A stretch of 35,214 bases of DNA, taken from the IMG/VR virus record IMGVR_UViG_3300046804_000305, positions 1-35,214 of that record. One strand, written 5' to 3'. The notes under the pieces are model-generated. The model searched no databases and was not told where the DNA came from. It worked only from the letters and a program-made list of their open reading frames with translations. The stretch comes from a virus. The position numbers were made by a program, and so were the translations under genes. Below, piece after piece: positions 13,679 to 21,579 of this stretch. How positions within the stretch are numbered: the stretch's first letter is position 1; each line of letters begins with the position of its first letter.

Positions 13679-13737
13679 TGTGGCAATGTCCTCCATTAAA
13701 TTTATTTAATTGGAATAACTTTTGGAAATGGAAATCA

Positions 13738-15387
13738 ATGAGAAAGATTATTCTCGATATAGAAACTAACAGTACACACGATAAGATTTGGATGTGTGTT
13801 ACAAGAGAAGTCGGAGGAGAAGTAACAGTATGGAAGGAAGCAAGCGGATTACAAAAGTATTTGGACAGTTGCGATTTGATTATCATGCACAACGGAATAT
13901 GCTTCGATGCCCCAGTACTGAGAAGGAGTTGGAACATTACGATGAAGCAGAGCCAGATGTACGATACGCTCGTGTCAAGTCGATTGCTAAATCCAAGTCT
14001 AGAGGGAGGACATAGTCTCGAAGCATGGGGTCAACGCTTAGGTTTTCCTAAAGGAGACTTTAAAGATTGGGACGCTGGATATTCTCCTGAGATGGAAGCT
14101 TATTGTATCCAAGATACTTTGGTAACAGAGAAGTTATATAAACATTTAACTGCTGAACTTACAGCAAAGAAATTTGAAGAGAGGAGTATTAAACTTGAGC
14201 ACGATGTACAAACGATCATTGCAAAACAAGAAGAGAACGGTTTCAAGCTCAATGAGAAAGAAGCTATCACTTTATTATCAACGCTTCAAGCTAAGCTTGT
14301 TCTTCTTGAAGCTGAGCTACAAAGCATTTTTCCAACCAAAGTTACCCCACGAGTATCCGAAAAGACAGGTAAAGAACTCAAGCCACTCATCGAGCCCTTT
14401 AACCCAGGAAGTAGAAAACAAATTGGAGAACGACTTCAAGAAAAGGGTTGGAAGCCAGAGAAGTTCACGGAAACAGGGCAGCCAATCGTCGACGAAGGGA
14501 CGCTCGAAGGCTTAGATTTTCCTGAAGCTAAAGCTATCGCTGAGTACTTGTTACTACAGAAAAGAATAGCACAGATTGATTCGTGGTTAAAAGCAATAGG
14601 TAAAGATGGACGAGTGCATGGCAGGGTGATAACGAATGGTGCAGTCACTGGACGAATGACACACCACAGTCCGAACATGGCACAAGTACCTAGTTGTGGT
14701 AGCCCCTACGGAGAAGAGTGTAGGGATCTTTGGATTGTAGAGAAAGGATATAAGTTAGTTGGTATCGATGCCTCTGGATTAGAACTTCGTATGCTGGCTC
14801 ACTACATGAAAGACGATGCGTATATTTATGAGGTCACACAAGGTGATATCCACACAGCAAACCAGAAAGCTGCTGGACTCGAAACACGTGCTCAAGCAAA
14901 GACGTTTATCTATGCATTCCTCTATGGTGCAGGGGCTGCCAAGATCGGGAAAGTTGTGGGTGCTGGAGCACAAGAAGGACAAAAGCTTATTGATTCTTTT
15001 CTGGAAAACACCCCGAAACTACGAGTCCTTAGGGAGTCAGTGGCTAAGATCTGCAAGTCGTCGGGATCATTACCAGGTCTTGATGGACGCAGACTACACG
15101 TTAGGACTGACCATGCAGCACTCAACACACTTCTCCAAGGTGCGGGTGCGATTGTCATGAAGCAAGCGTTAGTCTTGTTAGACACAAGGCTGCAGCAATT
15201 AGGTATAGATTACAAGTTCGTAGCGAATGTGCATGACGAATGGCAGATTGAAGTAGCGGAAGACTACGCAGATATGGTAGGTAAATTAGGAGTACGAGCT
15301 ATCGAGGATGCAGGTCGTGTCTTGAATATGCGATGTCCCTTAACTGGAGAATATAAGGTAGGTAACTCATGGAAGGAAACACACTGA
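13738..15387 (+). CDS. DNA polymerase I family (T7 gp5-like)
   Basis: The 549-residue protein has a 3'-5' exonuclease domain (LDIETN near 6-11, MHNGICFDAP, YCIQDT) and a polymerase domain. Motif A is GIDASGLELRMLAHYM, motif B KTFIYAFLYGAG, motif C NVHDEWQI. It is collinear with T7 gp5 but about 155 residues shorter. The loop that binds host thioredoxin in T7 is reduced to a short PTKVTPRVSEKTGKELKPL segment. Tyr in TFIY matches position 762 of the E. coli enzyme. I prefer ATG 13738 by alignment; a GTG at 13678 with a better AAGGAG site would add 20 residues. Confidence 0.93.
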   Translation: MRKIILDIETNSTHDKIWMCVTREVGGEVTVWKEASGLQKYLDSCDLIIMHNGICFDAPVLRRSWNITMKQSQMYDTLVSSRLLNPSLEGGHSLEAWGQRLGFPKGDFKDWDAGYSPEMEAYCIQDTLVTEKLYKHLTAELTAKKFEERSIKLEHDVQTIIAKQEENGFKLNEKEAITLLSTLQAKLVLLEAELQSIFPTKVTPRVSEKTGKELKPLIEPFNPGSRKQIGERLQEKGWKPEKFTETGQPIVDEGTLEGLDFPEAKAIAEYLLLQKRIAQIDSWLKAIGKDGRVHGRVITNGAVTGRMTHHSPNMAQVPSCGSPYGEECRDLWIVEKGYKLVGIDASGLELRMLAHYMKDDAYIYEVTQGDIHTANQKAAGLETRAQAKTFIYAFLYGAGAAKIGKVVGAGAQEGQKLIDSFLENTPKLRVLRESVAKICKSSGSLPGLDGRRLHVRTDHAALNTLLQGAGAIVMKQALVLLDTRLQQLGIDYKFVANVHDEWQIEVAEDYADMVGKLGVRAIEDAGRVLNMRCPLTGEYKVGNSWKETH

Positions 15388-15554
15388 TGAAATTAGAAGA
15401 AGCATTTAATAGTGTTCACAAAGCAGTCTTAGTTCTGCTACGTAATGGACAGAGTATTGAAAATGTAAAGTACCTGCTGCGTCAAGAACTAGATAAACTT
15501 GAAGATGCTGCAGATTATTTGGAAGCCATGCATGATTCAGGGTTTCGACCATGA
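15387..15554 (+). CDS. Hypothetical helical protein, 55 residues
   Basis: The ATG overlaps the polymerase stop (TGATG), with AAGGAA 10 bases upstream; an in-frame ATG at 15369 would add six residues. The protein (MKLEEAFNSVHKAVLVLLRN...) is two amphipathic helices with an acidic middle. It ends in an ATGA overlap. Coupled to the polymerase, but no evidence of direct interaction. Confidence 0.62.
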   Translation: MKLEEAFNSVHKAVLVLLRNGQSIENVKYLLRQELDKLEDAADYLEAMHDSGFRP

Positions 15555-15730
15555 ACGAGATGCAGGAGTTACCTGAAGGAGTAAATGATTTAGTCGTCCT
15601 TGCTGAGAAGGATGGTTATTTAATGGTGTTCACTAGATTACCTGAATACGAGACGCTTGAATTACTTGAACGTACAATCGCTATCTTGGAAACAGACGGT
15701 CTAGATGAGAAGCAGTTGACAAAGCACTAA
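15551..15730 (+). CDS. Hypothetical acidic protein, 59 residues
   Basis: Begins in the preceding stop (ATGA). The sequence (MNEMQELPEGVNDLVVLAEK...) has strands followed by a Glu-rich helix. Its last codons contain the -35 of the next promoter. Not recognised. Confidence 0.6.
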   Translation: MNEMQELPEGVNDLVVLAEKDGYLMVFTRLPEYETLELLERTIAILETDGLDEKQLTKH

Positions 15731-15744
15731 TCGTAGTGTATAAT
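15716..15744 (+). promoter_or_regulatory. Perfect consensus sigma70 promoter for the SSB operon
   Basis: TTGACA (15716-15721), a 17-base spacer and TATAAT (15739-15744) match the consensus in all 12 positions. A transcript would begin about 20 bases before the AAGGAG of the ssDNA-binding protein gene. This would give strong expression of a protein needed in high amount. Confidence 0.88.
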
Positions 15745-15773
15745 ATATGTAGTTGTTTACTAAGGAGAAATAA

Positions 15774-16193
15774 ATGGAACAAGCAAAACCAGTACCAATC
15801 AAAGCCGATCTCTTCTGGGCTTCACTCAATGAGAAGAACAAGTACTCTGAGAAGTACCAAGTAGATCTTTGCAACCTCTCGAAGGATGCTATCAAGACTT
15901 TGATGGACATGGGTATCAATGTTAAGAACGATGCCAACAAACCAGATCAAGGCTTCTTCGTTACTGCTAAGAGCAAGTTATATCCTATCCTTGCAGTGGA
16001 TGAGAAGGGCAGCCCTATCAATGTTAAAGTTGCTAATGGCTCTAAAGGTGTAGCACTGATCAAGCCATACAATTATAATGTTGGTGGTAAGAAAGGTGTA
16101 GGAGTTGGTATCAGTAAGATCATCATTAAAGAATTGATCGAGTACAAACCACAAGGTGTTAACCTCGCTGACATCGAGGAAGAAGCTCTCTAA
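15774..16193 (+). CDS. ssDNA-binding protein (T7 gp2.5-like)
   Basis: A TAAGGAG site lies 7 bases before the ATG. The 139-residue protein starts MEQAKPVPIKADLFWASLNE and has an OB-fold-like strand pattern with FFVTAKSKLYPILAVDEKGS and Lys-rich surfaces. It ends in the acidic tail ADIEEEAL, the protein-docking tail of phage and bacterial SSBs. It would coat single strands and recruit polymerase and helicase. Its position directly before the exonuclease matches other T7-like replication clusters. The gp2.5-type family assignment is by pattern and context; the strong promoter upstream supports it. Confidence 0.82.
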   Translation: MEQAKPVPIKADLFWASLNEKNKYSEKYQVDLCNLSKDAIKTLMDMGINVKNDANKPDQGFFVTAKSKLYPILAVDEKGSPINVKVANGSKGVALIKPYNYNVGGKKGVGVGISKIIIKELIEYKPQGVNLADIEEEAL

Positions 16194-16963
16194 TGCATCT
16201 TGCCCTGATTGATGGGGACATCTTAGTATATCGCATTGGCTTTGCTTCTGAGGGTGAACCAGAGTCAATAGCGATTGCTAGATGTGGTGAGTTTCTAGAG
16301 AACCTAATCCTATTCAATGGCTTCGAGGATTACAAAGGATACTTAACTGGTGGTGGTAACTACAGGCACGAGATAGCTAAGACTGCTCCGTACAAGGGTA
16401 ATCGTAAAGCTGCAAAGCCTGAGCACTACGACCTACTCAGAGAGTACATGCAAACTGCATGGGGCTTTGAGATGATTGAAGGACAAGAAGCAGATGACGC
16501 TATCGGTATTGCAGCATATGCTCTTGAGCCAGGTGAGTATTGTATCTGTACCATTGATAAAGACTTAGATATGATTCGTGGTGATCACTTTAACTTTACT
16601 AAAGATCATCGCTACTTCGTTACTGAGGAAGAAGGGATTAGGAATTTTTATAAACAAATTTTAACTGGTGATAGGGTAGACAATGTTGTTGGGATTAAAG
16701 GCATTGGAGCAGTTAAAGCAGAGAGAATACTTAAAGAATGCAAAGACGAAAACGAAATGTATCTTGCTGTCCTGGAAGCTTACAAAGGAGACGCAGCAAG
16801 GGTGCTGGAGAACGGACAGTTACTGTGGATAAGAAGGCAGTCAAACGAGATTTGGATTCCTCCAAAGCTATCTACGTCCAGTGGGTCGACGCAGTTGCCG
16901 ACTCAGGATGGGAAGACGAAGTCAAAGCGGAAATCCACCTCTGCCACACCATCGGCTTCTTAG
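16193..16963 (+). CDS. 5'-3' exonuclease, FEN family (T7 gp6-like)
   Basis: The start overlaps the SSB stop by one base. The 256-residue protein has acidic metal-binding residues in order: IDGD (D7, D9), EGQEADDAIG (E99, D101, D102), CTIDKDLD (D122, D124, D126), and TGDRVDNVVGIKGIG (D160, D163) with a helix-hairpin-helix after it. It removes RNA primers and degrades host DNA. The usual family end is near residue 226 (NEIWIPPK). A 30-residue Ser/Thr/Lys-rich tail follows, read across the next gene in another frame, suggesting loss of an earlier stop codon. Confidence 0.9.
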   Translation: MHLALIDGDILVYRIGFASEGEPESIAIARCGEFLENLILFNGFEDYKGYLTGGGNYRHEIAKTAPYKGNRKAAKPEHYDLLREYMQTAWGFEMIEGQEADDAIGIAAYALEPGEYCICTIDKDLDMIRGDHFNFTKDHRYFVTEEEGIRNFYKQILTGDRVDNVVGIKGIGAVKAERILKECKDENEMYLAVLEAYKGDAARVLENGQLLWIRRQSNEIWIPPKLSTSSGSTQLPTQDGKTKSKRKSTSATPSAS

Positions 16964-17166
16964 TAAGCGAGACAGCCGACGCTTTATGTATTGCATCGAC
17001 AGTGTCTAAGGAAGATAGTAACGCTAGGATGCATATACCAAAGGCATGGATTAAGAAACGAAAGGTACTTAAAGTTGAAACCCCAGTCAGCAAAAGCAAA
17101 AGGAAGAAAGTTACAGCAGTGGGTGCGGGATCAGATACTCCAACGATTCCCTACGCTGAGCACTGA
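16825..17166 (+). CDS. Conserved phage hypothetical protein, 113 residues
   Basis: The conserved-looking part reads IYVQWVDAVADSGWEDE, then GFLVSETADALCIASTVS and NARMHIPKAWIKKRKVLKV. This has the feel of a strand-rich SH3-like small domain common in phage replication regions. No ATG fits; a GTG at 16825 is the best start, with GGAG 14 bases upstream, so the exact N-terminus is uncertain. It overlaps the exonuclease frame by about 139 bases and the next gene by about 92. Confidence 0.62.
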   Translation: MDKKAVKRDLDSSKAIYVQWVDAVADSGWEDEVKAEIHLCHTIGFLVSETADALCIASTVSKEDSNARMHIPKAWIKKRKVLKVETPVSKSKRKKVTAVGAGSDTPTIPYAEH

Positions 17167-17413
17167 TGATGTCAGAAGCACAAGCATGGGAGCGAGTGGA
17201 GAAGATGTACAGCTTAGTTCGGCTGCTCGTTTGGTTTTTCCTTTTCAGATTGAGTGCAAGAATCGTAAAGCTATTGCTGTCTTCAAGGATTATGAACAGG
17301 CTAAGACGCACGGATTAGTCGAGCCCCTCGTAGTCTTGAAGCAGAATAATAGTAAGCCTCTTGTCTTAGTAGATGCTGAATACTTTTTTGATTTAGTGAA
17401 GCGTGGTAGTTAG
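17075..17413 (+). CDS. Small PD-(D/E)XK-like nuclease, Holliday-junction resolvase candidate
   Basis: I propose a TTG start at 17075, with AAAGG 9-10 bases upstream, so that the protein opens MKPQSAKAKGRKLQQWVRDQ; an ATG at 16991 would add a junk-like stretch. The 112-residue protein contains ASGEDVQLSSAARLVFPFQI and ECKNR, giving Glu/Asp then Glu-x-Lys, the PD-(D/E)XK signature. Size and position next to the exonuclease fit a T7 gp3-like junction resolvase. The function is inferred from motifs, not certain. Confidence 0.72.
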   Translation: MKPQSAKAKGRKLQQWVRDQILQRFPTLSTDDVRSTSMGASGEDVQLSSAARLVFPFQIECKNRKAIAVFKDYEQAKTHGLVEPLVVLKQNNSKPLVLVDAEYFFDLVKRGS

Positions 17414-17463
17414 TTACAAGAAGTTCTTATTGTATCGACTGCTCCGCATACTTAGGAGAATAC

Positions 17464-17583
17464 ATGACACTGAACATAGTAGATTGGAAAGTGATCGGAG
17501 ATAACACTAACTTTACTGTCTTAGGAAAAGACGACAAAGGTTGGGTATATTATTGGAAGGACGCTAGATGGAACATCCTGTAG
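17464..17583 (+). CDS. Small hypothetical protein, 39 residues
   Basis: CTTAGGAG (17450-17457) precedes the ATG at 17464. The peptide is aromatic and strand-rich (MTLNIVDWKVIGDNTNFTVL then GWVYYWKDARWNIL), like a tiny beta-sheet. It overlaps the next gene by 16 bases. Not recognised. Confidence 0.55.
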   Translation: MTLNIVDWKVIGDNTNFTVLGKDDKGWVYYWKDARWNIL

Positions 17584-17825
17584 ATCGTATCAATCGATAC
17601 ACGTTTGAGTTCATTGAAGGTGGCGAAGTAGATGCAAGATATGGCTTTCCATTTAATAAAGAACTTAGACATGAGTTTGAGATCCCTGCTTCTCAGTCTT
17701 GGGATTATGTTATGAGGGAGTTTATCTCCTTCTTGTCTAACATTTATGGATATGAAATTAAAATAGAAGGATACAATGACGACCCACTTGATAATACCAG
17801 ACTGTCAGATCAAACCTGGTCATGA
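17568..17825 (+). CDS. Hypothetical protein, 85 residues
   Basis: Starts within the preceding small gene, with TTGGAAGGA upstream. The sequence (MEHPVDRINRYTFEFIEGGE...) has strands followed by a helix with SWDYVMREFISFLSNIYGYE. The last 50 bases overlap the phosphoesterase gene. No function assigned. Confidence 0.58.
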   Translation: MEHPVDRINRYTFEFIEGGEVDARYGFPFNKELRHEFEIPASQSWDYVMREFISFLSNIYGYEIKIEGYNDDPLDNTRLSDQTWS

Positions 17826-18540
17826 TTACAGTTACTTAAGATCGATTGGAAACTATATTGTTAAGAAGCGTCCTGATGTTATTATTAATATTGGCGACTT
17901 TGCGGACATGCCTTCACTATCAAGCTATGATAAAGGAAAGAAGTCCTTCGAGGGTCGACGATATAAACACGATGTAGCTGCAGTACACGAAGCAATGGAT
18001 ATTTTATTGAAACCCCTGCGTGACTTACAAGCAAGACAGCGGAGGAATAAAGATAAAGTATACAAACCACGGATGGTGTTAACGATTGGTAACCACGAGC
18101 ATCGTATTAATCGCGCAGTTGAAAACGATTCAATGCTTGATGGTACAATCTCGATTGAGGATTTAAATTATGCTAAAGCTGGTTGGGAAGTTATTCCGTT
18201 TGAGCAGCCTATCATTATTGATGGTGTTCTATATTCCCATTATGTTACTGCAGGAGCTCTTAATAGACCTGTTGGCTCGGCAGCCGCGATTATCTCCAAG
18301 AAACACCAGTCGTGTGTGGTGGGGCATCAACAAGGCAGACAAGTTGCTTACGCTACTAGAGCAGATGGGAAGACGCTTACAGCGATAATTGCAGGGAGTT
18401 GCTATGAACACGATGAAGATTACTTGGGAGCACAAGGTAATAACTATTGGCGAGGTATTGTGGTCTTACACGAAGTTCGTGATGGTTGCTTCGATGAGAT
18501 GTTTGTTTCCTTAGACTTTTTAAAGAAGAGGTATTTATGA
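17776..18540 (+). CDS. Calcineurin-like metallophosphoesterase
   Basis: The 254-residue protein has the metal-site motifs in order: PDCQIKPG near residue 8 (in place of the usual D-x-H), GDFAD at 40-44, GNHEHR at 105-110, SHYV near 154 and GHQQGR at 183-188. The substituted first motif suggests an atypical subgroup. Phage enzymes of this family are linked to nucleotide or nucleic-acid phosphate hydrolysis; substrate unknown. The start overlaps the preceding gene by 50 bases. GAAGGA lies upstream of the ATG. Confidence 0.85.
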   Translation: MTTHLIIPDCQIKPGHDYSYLRSIGNYIVKKRPDVIINIGDFADMPSLSSYDKGKKSFEGRRYKHDVAAVHEAMDILLKPLRDLQARQRRNKDKVYKPRMVLTIGNHEHRINRAVENDSMLDGTISIEDLNYAKAGWEVIPFEQPIIIDGVLYSHYVTAGALNRPVGSAAAIISKKHQSCVVGHQQGRQVAYATRADGKTLTAIIAGSCYEHDEDYLGAQGNNYWRGIVVLHEVRDGCFDEMFVSLDFLKKRYL

Positions 18541-18866
18541 TTTATGCTACACCAACAACCGTAGTGCCTGTGCCTGAGGAAAAAGAACTGACGCTTGAAG
18601 AATACTTTCGTAGGCTGCAAGTAGAAGAACCAGAACTAGACTCCTACATTCCTGAGTTAGATAAACCTAGGGATAAGCAGGTAGGTGGTAAGCACTATCA
18701 TCAAGGTAAAGGTATCCAGCCCTGGGATATTATCGAATCTTGGGAGCTTGACTTCTGGGAAGGAAACGTGGTAAAATATATACTGCGTTGGAAACATAAA
18801 GACGGAGTACAGGACTTAGAGAAAGCGAGACATTACCTTGACTACATCATTAGTAAAAATTCTTAA
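18537..18866 (+). CDS. DUF3310 protein (T7 gp1.7-like nucleotide kinase relative)
   Basis: The start overlaps the phosphoesterase stop (ATGA). The C-terminal 65 residues carry the family signature KQVGGKHYHQ, IQPWDIIESW, FWEGNVVKYILRWKHKDG and LEKARHYLDYII. T7 gp1.7 is a dGMP/dTMP kinase with this domain, so nucleotide handling is likely. The N-terminal 35 residues are a Pro/Glu-rich extension. The neighbouring ribonucleotide reductase fits a DNA-precursor function. Confidence 0.82.
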   Translation: MIYATPTTVVPVPEEKELTLEEYFRRLQVEEPELDSYIPELDKPRDKQVGGKHYHQGKGIQPWDIIESWELDFWEGNVVKYILRWKHKDGVQDLEKARHYLDYIISKNS

Positions 18867-18900
18867 CGACGCACACAAAATATTTAAGGAGCAGAAACCA

Positions 18901-19191
18901 ATGAAGACAGTAAAATTTAATAAGTTTTTCCCAGACGATAATGCATTCATCACAGTAGACGGACGCATGGATGACATTGATGACTGGCAAGTTAACATGA
19001 CAGTACAAGCGGATACCAAGAATGTAGTCAGCTTCTGGTGTAGTGATTGGAATCATAAAGAATCAGTTGCTCAGCTCAAAGCATTCCAAGACGCAGCACA
19101 AAAGACTATCGACTTTATCGAAGCATGTTTGACTCAGCCAGCTAAGGCTGCTAAGGTTAACGCTGCTAAGCGAACTGCTAAGAAAAAGTAA
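18901..19191 (+). CDS. Hypothetical protein with basic Ala/Lys tail, 96 residues
   Basis: AAGGAG lies 11 bases before the ATG at 18901, which I prefer to an in-frame codon at 18838. The N-terminal 60 residues form strands (FITVDGRMDDIDDWQVNMTV, FWCSDWNHKES), then a helix. The tail is Ala/Lys-rich (AKVNAAKRTAKKK), likely to bind nucleic acid. Not recognised. Confidence 0.68.
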   Translation: MKTVKFNKFFPDDNAFITVDGRMDDIDDWQVNMTVQADTKNVVSFWCSDWNHKESVAQLKAFQDAAQKTIDFIEACLTQPAKAAKVNAAKRTAKKK

Positions 19192-19192
19192 A

Positions 19193-19369
19193 ATGAATCG
19201 TACTCTTACACTGCCAGAGTTAAAAGAACGGTTGAAGAGTTTGGACGAGGTATTACTTCTGGAGCTACTCGACATAGCTTCAGAAGATTTAGTAGAAACT
19301 TTTAGCGACAATATCGAAAACAATTATAACAGACTTCTAAAAGAAGTAGATTGGGAAGAAACTGAATGA
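19193..19369 (+). CDS. Small helical protein, 58 residues
   Basis: Begins two bases after the preceding stop and ends in an ATGA overlap with the reductase gene. The sequence MNRTLTLPELKERLKSLDEV continues as amphipathic acidic helices. Short proteins of this LPELKERLK...LLELL...SEDLV pattern are found in several phages near replication genes. Function unknown. Confidence 0.62.
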   Translation: MNRTLTLPELKERLKSLDEVLLLELLDIASEDLVETFSDNIENNYNRLLKEVDWEETE

Positions 19370-21273
19370 CAGAATTTAACACACCGTTTAGTACCGTAGG
19401 ATATATTACATACAAAAGGACATATGCTCGTCGACTGAACGAAGCAGATCCTGGTAGTCCTACAGAAGAGTTTGAAGACACAGTGAATCGTGTCGTAGCA
19501 GCATCTAACGATCAGTTAGGTGTAGGCTTTACAGACGCTGAGAAGAAACGATTGAAGAAGTACCTGATGGAATTGAAAGGCACAGTCGCTGGTCGATTCC
19601 TCTGGCAGATGGGTACAGATACAGTTGGTCGTTTAGGCTTAGCAAGTCTACAGAACTGTGCATTTACTGTGATAGATCAACCAGTACGTCCATTCACATG
19701 GGCAATGGATCTATTAATGTTAGGCTCAGGTGTAGGCTACAACATCCAGCGAGAGCATGTGTCTAAGCTTCCTCCAGTAAATGTAAACTTCACTGCTCCG
19801 ACTCGTGTAGATAGTAACGATGCAGACTTCATCGTACCTGACTCTCGTGAAGGATGGGTTAAACTCCTAGGTAAGACATTGAAGGCAGCCTTCTTAGCTA
19901 ACACTGCTACAACATTTACCTATTCAACCAAGCTTGTTCGTGGTAAGGGTTCTCCTATCAAGGGCTTTGGTGGCACTGCTTCAGGTGCTGAGGATTTATG
20001 TTGGGGTATTGAGAAGATCAGCGAGATCTTAATGAAGAGAGCTGGAAGACAGTTGCGTTCAATCGACTGCTTAGATATTATGAACATCATCGGTGCTATT
20101 GTAGTTGCTGGTAATGTGCGTAGGTCTGCTCAGATTGCTATTGGTGATCCTGATGACGTTGAATACTTGCTGGCTAAACGGTGGGACATGGGTAACATTC
20201 CTTCATGGAGAGCTATGTCTAATAACAGCGTAGTATGTAACGACTTCAAAGATCTCCATGAGTATTTCTGGGATGGGTATGAAGGCAAGGGCGAGCCTTA
20301 TGGTTTAATTAACCTGAAGCTCAGCAGAAAGATTGGACGACTGGGAGAGACTCAGTATCCTGATCCTAAGGTGATGGGTTACAATCCATGTGCTGAGCAG
20401 TCCCTAGCTCCATATGAGACTTGTTGTTTGGCTGAGATATATCTGCCTAATGTGTCGAGTAAATCAGAATTCATCGACATCTGTAAGCTGCTATATCGAA
20501 TCAATAAGCATAGTCTAGCATTACCCTGCCATCTCGAAGAGACAGCAGATATTGTACACAGTAATATGCGAATGGGCATCGGAGTAACTGGAGTCCTACA
20601 AGCAAGTGACGAGCAGCGTAGTTGGTTGTCTGAAGCTTATCAAGAGTTACGAGCTTTTGATAAAGAGTATAGTGCTAAGCATGGCTTTCCTGAGTCAGTA
20701 AAACTTACCACTGTTAAACCTTCAGGCACTCTGTCGTTATTGCCAGGTGTTACTTCAGGTTGTCATCCTGCGTATTCTCGTTACATGATTCGTAGGATTC
20801 GTATCGCAGCAGACCACGCTTTAGTACAAGTCTGTCGTGATCACGGTTATCCTGTGGAGTATCAGCGTAACTTTGATGGTAGTGAAGATCATAGTACGAT
20901 GGTAGTTAGCTTCCCATTCTGTTATCCAGAGGGAACAAAGTTAGCTGCTGAGATGACTGCGATTGATCAGTTGGAAGTTGTGAAATGGTTGCAAGCTCAT
21001 TGGTCAGACAATAGTGTTTCCTGTACAGTGTACTATCGTAAGGAAGAACTACCTGAGATCAAGAAGTACCTTGCTAAGAACTACAAGAACAACCACAAGT
21101 CCTTGTCTTTCTTGCTACACAATGAGCATGGTTTCCATCAAGCACCTTTGGAGGAGATTACTAAAGAGCAGTATGAGGAGCTAGTTGCTAAGACTCGCTT
21201 GATTACTAAGATTGATGAAGCATCTTTTGATGGAGGGGACGAGTGTGCCAGTGGTGCATGTCCAGTTAAATGA
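19366..21273 (+). CDS. nrdJ: Adenosylcobalamin-dependent (class II) ribonucleotide reductase
   Basis: The 635-residue enzyme has LQNCAF with Cys98, NPCAEQ with N340/C342/E344, Cys353 eleven residues after Cys342, and a C-terminal Cys627-x4-Cys632 pair. These match the catalytic and redox cysteines of the monomeric class II reductase of Lactobacillus leichmannii, including the 11-residue and x4 spacings. It reduces ribonucleotides to deoxyribonucleotides using a B12-derived radical, so the host must supply or import cobalamin. No beta subunit gene is needed or seen. Length is somewhat under the usual 700-740. It overlaps both neighbours by ATGA. Confidence 0.93.
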   Translation: MTEFNTPFSTVGYITYKRTYARRLNEADPGSPTEEFEDTVNRVVAASNDQLGVGFTDAEKKRLKKYLMELKGTVAGRFLWQMGTDTVGRLGLASLQNCAFTVIDQPVRPFTWAMDLLMLGSGVGYNIQREHVSKLPPVNVNFTAPTRVDSNDADFIVPDSREGWVKLLGKTLKAAFLANTATTFTYSTKLVRGKGSPIKGFGGTASGAEDLCWGIEKISEILMKRAGRQLRSIDCLDIMNIIGAIVVAGNVRRSAQIAIGDPDDVEYLLAKRWDMGNIPSWRAMSNNSVVCNDFKDLHEYFWDGYEGKGEPYGLINLKLSRKIGRLGETQYPDPKVMGYNPCAEQSLAPYETCCLAEIYLPNVSSKSEFIDICKLLYRINKHSLALPCHLEETADIVHSNMRMGIGVTGVLQASDEQRSWLSEAYQELRAFDKEYSAKHGFPESVKLTTVKPSGTLSLLPGVTSGCHPAYSRYMIRRIRIAADHALVQVCRDHGYPVEYQRNFDGSEDHSTMVVSFPFCYPEGTKLAAEMTAIDQLEVVKWLQAHWSDNSVSCTVYYRKEELPEIKKYLAKNYKNNHKSLSFLLHNEHGFHQAPLEEITKEQYEELVAKTRLITKIDEASFDGGDECASGACPVK

Positions 21274-21431
21274 AACTAGAACTGCTAAGCTTAACTGAAA
21301 ATGAAGACGGATCTGCTGATTTAGATGTTGAAGTGGATGAGGAAGCAAAGAAGCTTCTGCTTCAGGTAGGCTTAGAAGCCCTCATCATCCGAGCAATTGA
21401 ACGATATAAGGAAAAACCAAATGAGTCTTGA
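21270..21431 (+). CDS. Hypothetical acidic protein, 53 residues
   Basis: ATGA overlap with the reductase stop. The sequence (MKLELLSLTENEDGSADLDV...) has an acidic strand followed by a helix, LLLQVGLEALIIRAIERYKE. It resembles small conserved phage proteins that end replication operons. Overlaps the next gene by 11 bases. Confidence 0.65.
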   Translation: MKLELLSLTENEDGSADLDVEVDEEAKKLLLQVGLEALIIRAIERYKEKPNES

Positions 21432-21549
21432 ACTATACTTCCTCACTGGATTTATGGTAGGCTTTGAATATATCTCTGATTATGATGATTGTCGACATCT
21501 AATCGTAGACTTAGGAATATTCAGGCTACTGTTTTCTTTTGAGATTTAA
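21421..21549 (+). CDS. Hydrophobic small protein, 42 residues
   Basis: The last rightward gene; AAGGA lies 10-14 bases before the ATG. MSLELYFLTGFMVGFEYISD and the C-terminal ILDLGIF-like segment (IVDLGIFRLLFSFEI) are hydrophobic, with a short polar centre. It may sit at a membrane. It ends six bases before the terminator stem. Confidence 0.58.
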   Translation: MSLELYFLTGFMVGFEYISDYDDCRHLIVDLGIFRLLFSFEI

Positions 21550-21555
21550 CTTAAG

Positions 21556-21579
21556 AGCCCTCTTCGGAGGGCTTTTTTA
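21556..21579 (+). terminator. Intrinsic terminator between convergent operons
   Basis: AGCCCTC-TTCG-GAGGGCT is a 7-base GC-rich stem with a TTCG tetraloop, followed at once by six T. It ends the rightward operon. The T-run overlaps the stop codon of the leftward endolysin gene. On the minus strand the hairpin is followed by CTTAAG rather than a T-run, so leftward termination is weaker. Confidence 0.93.

Noticed and set aside
13678-13737. GTG start adding 20 residues to the DNA polymerase
   Set aside because: The extra residues do not match the family and T7 gp5 aligns from MRKIILDIE. The AAGGAG site near 13664 keeps the longer form possible, so it is noted as an alternative.
6337-21549. T7-type phage RNA polymerase promoters
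   Set aside because: No repeated 20-23-base T7-like promoter was seen; the recurrent signals have -35/-10 structure for a bacterial sigma factor.
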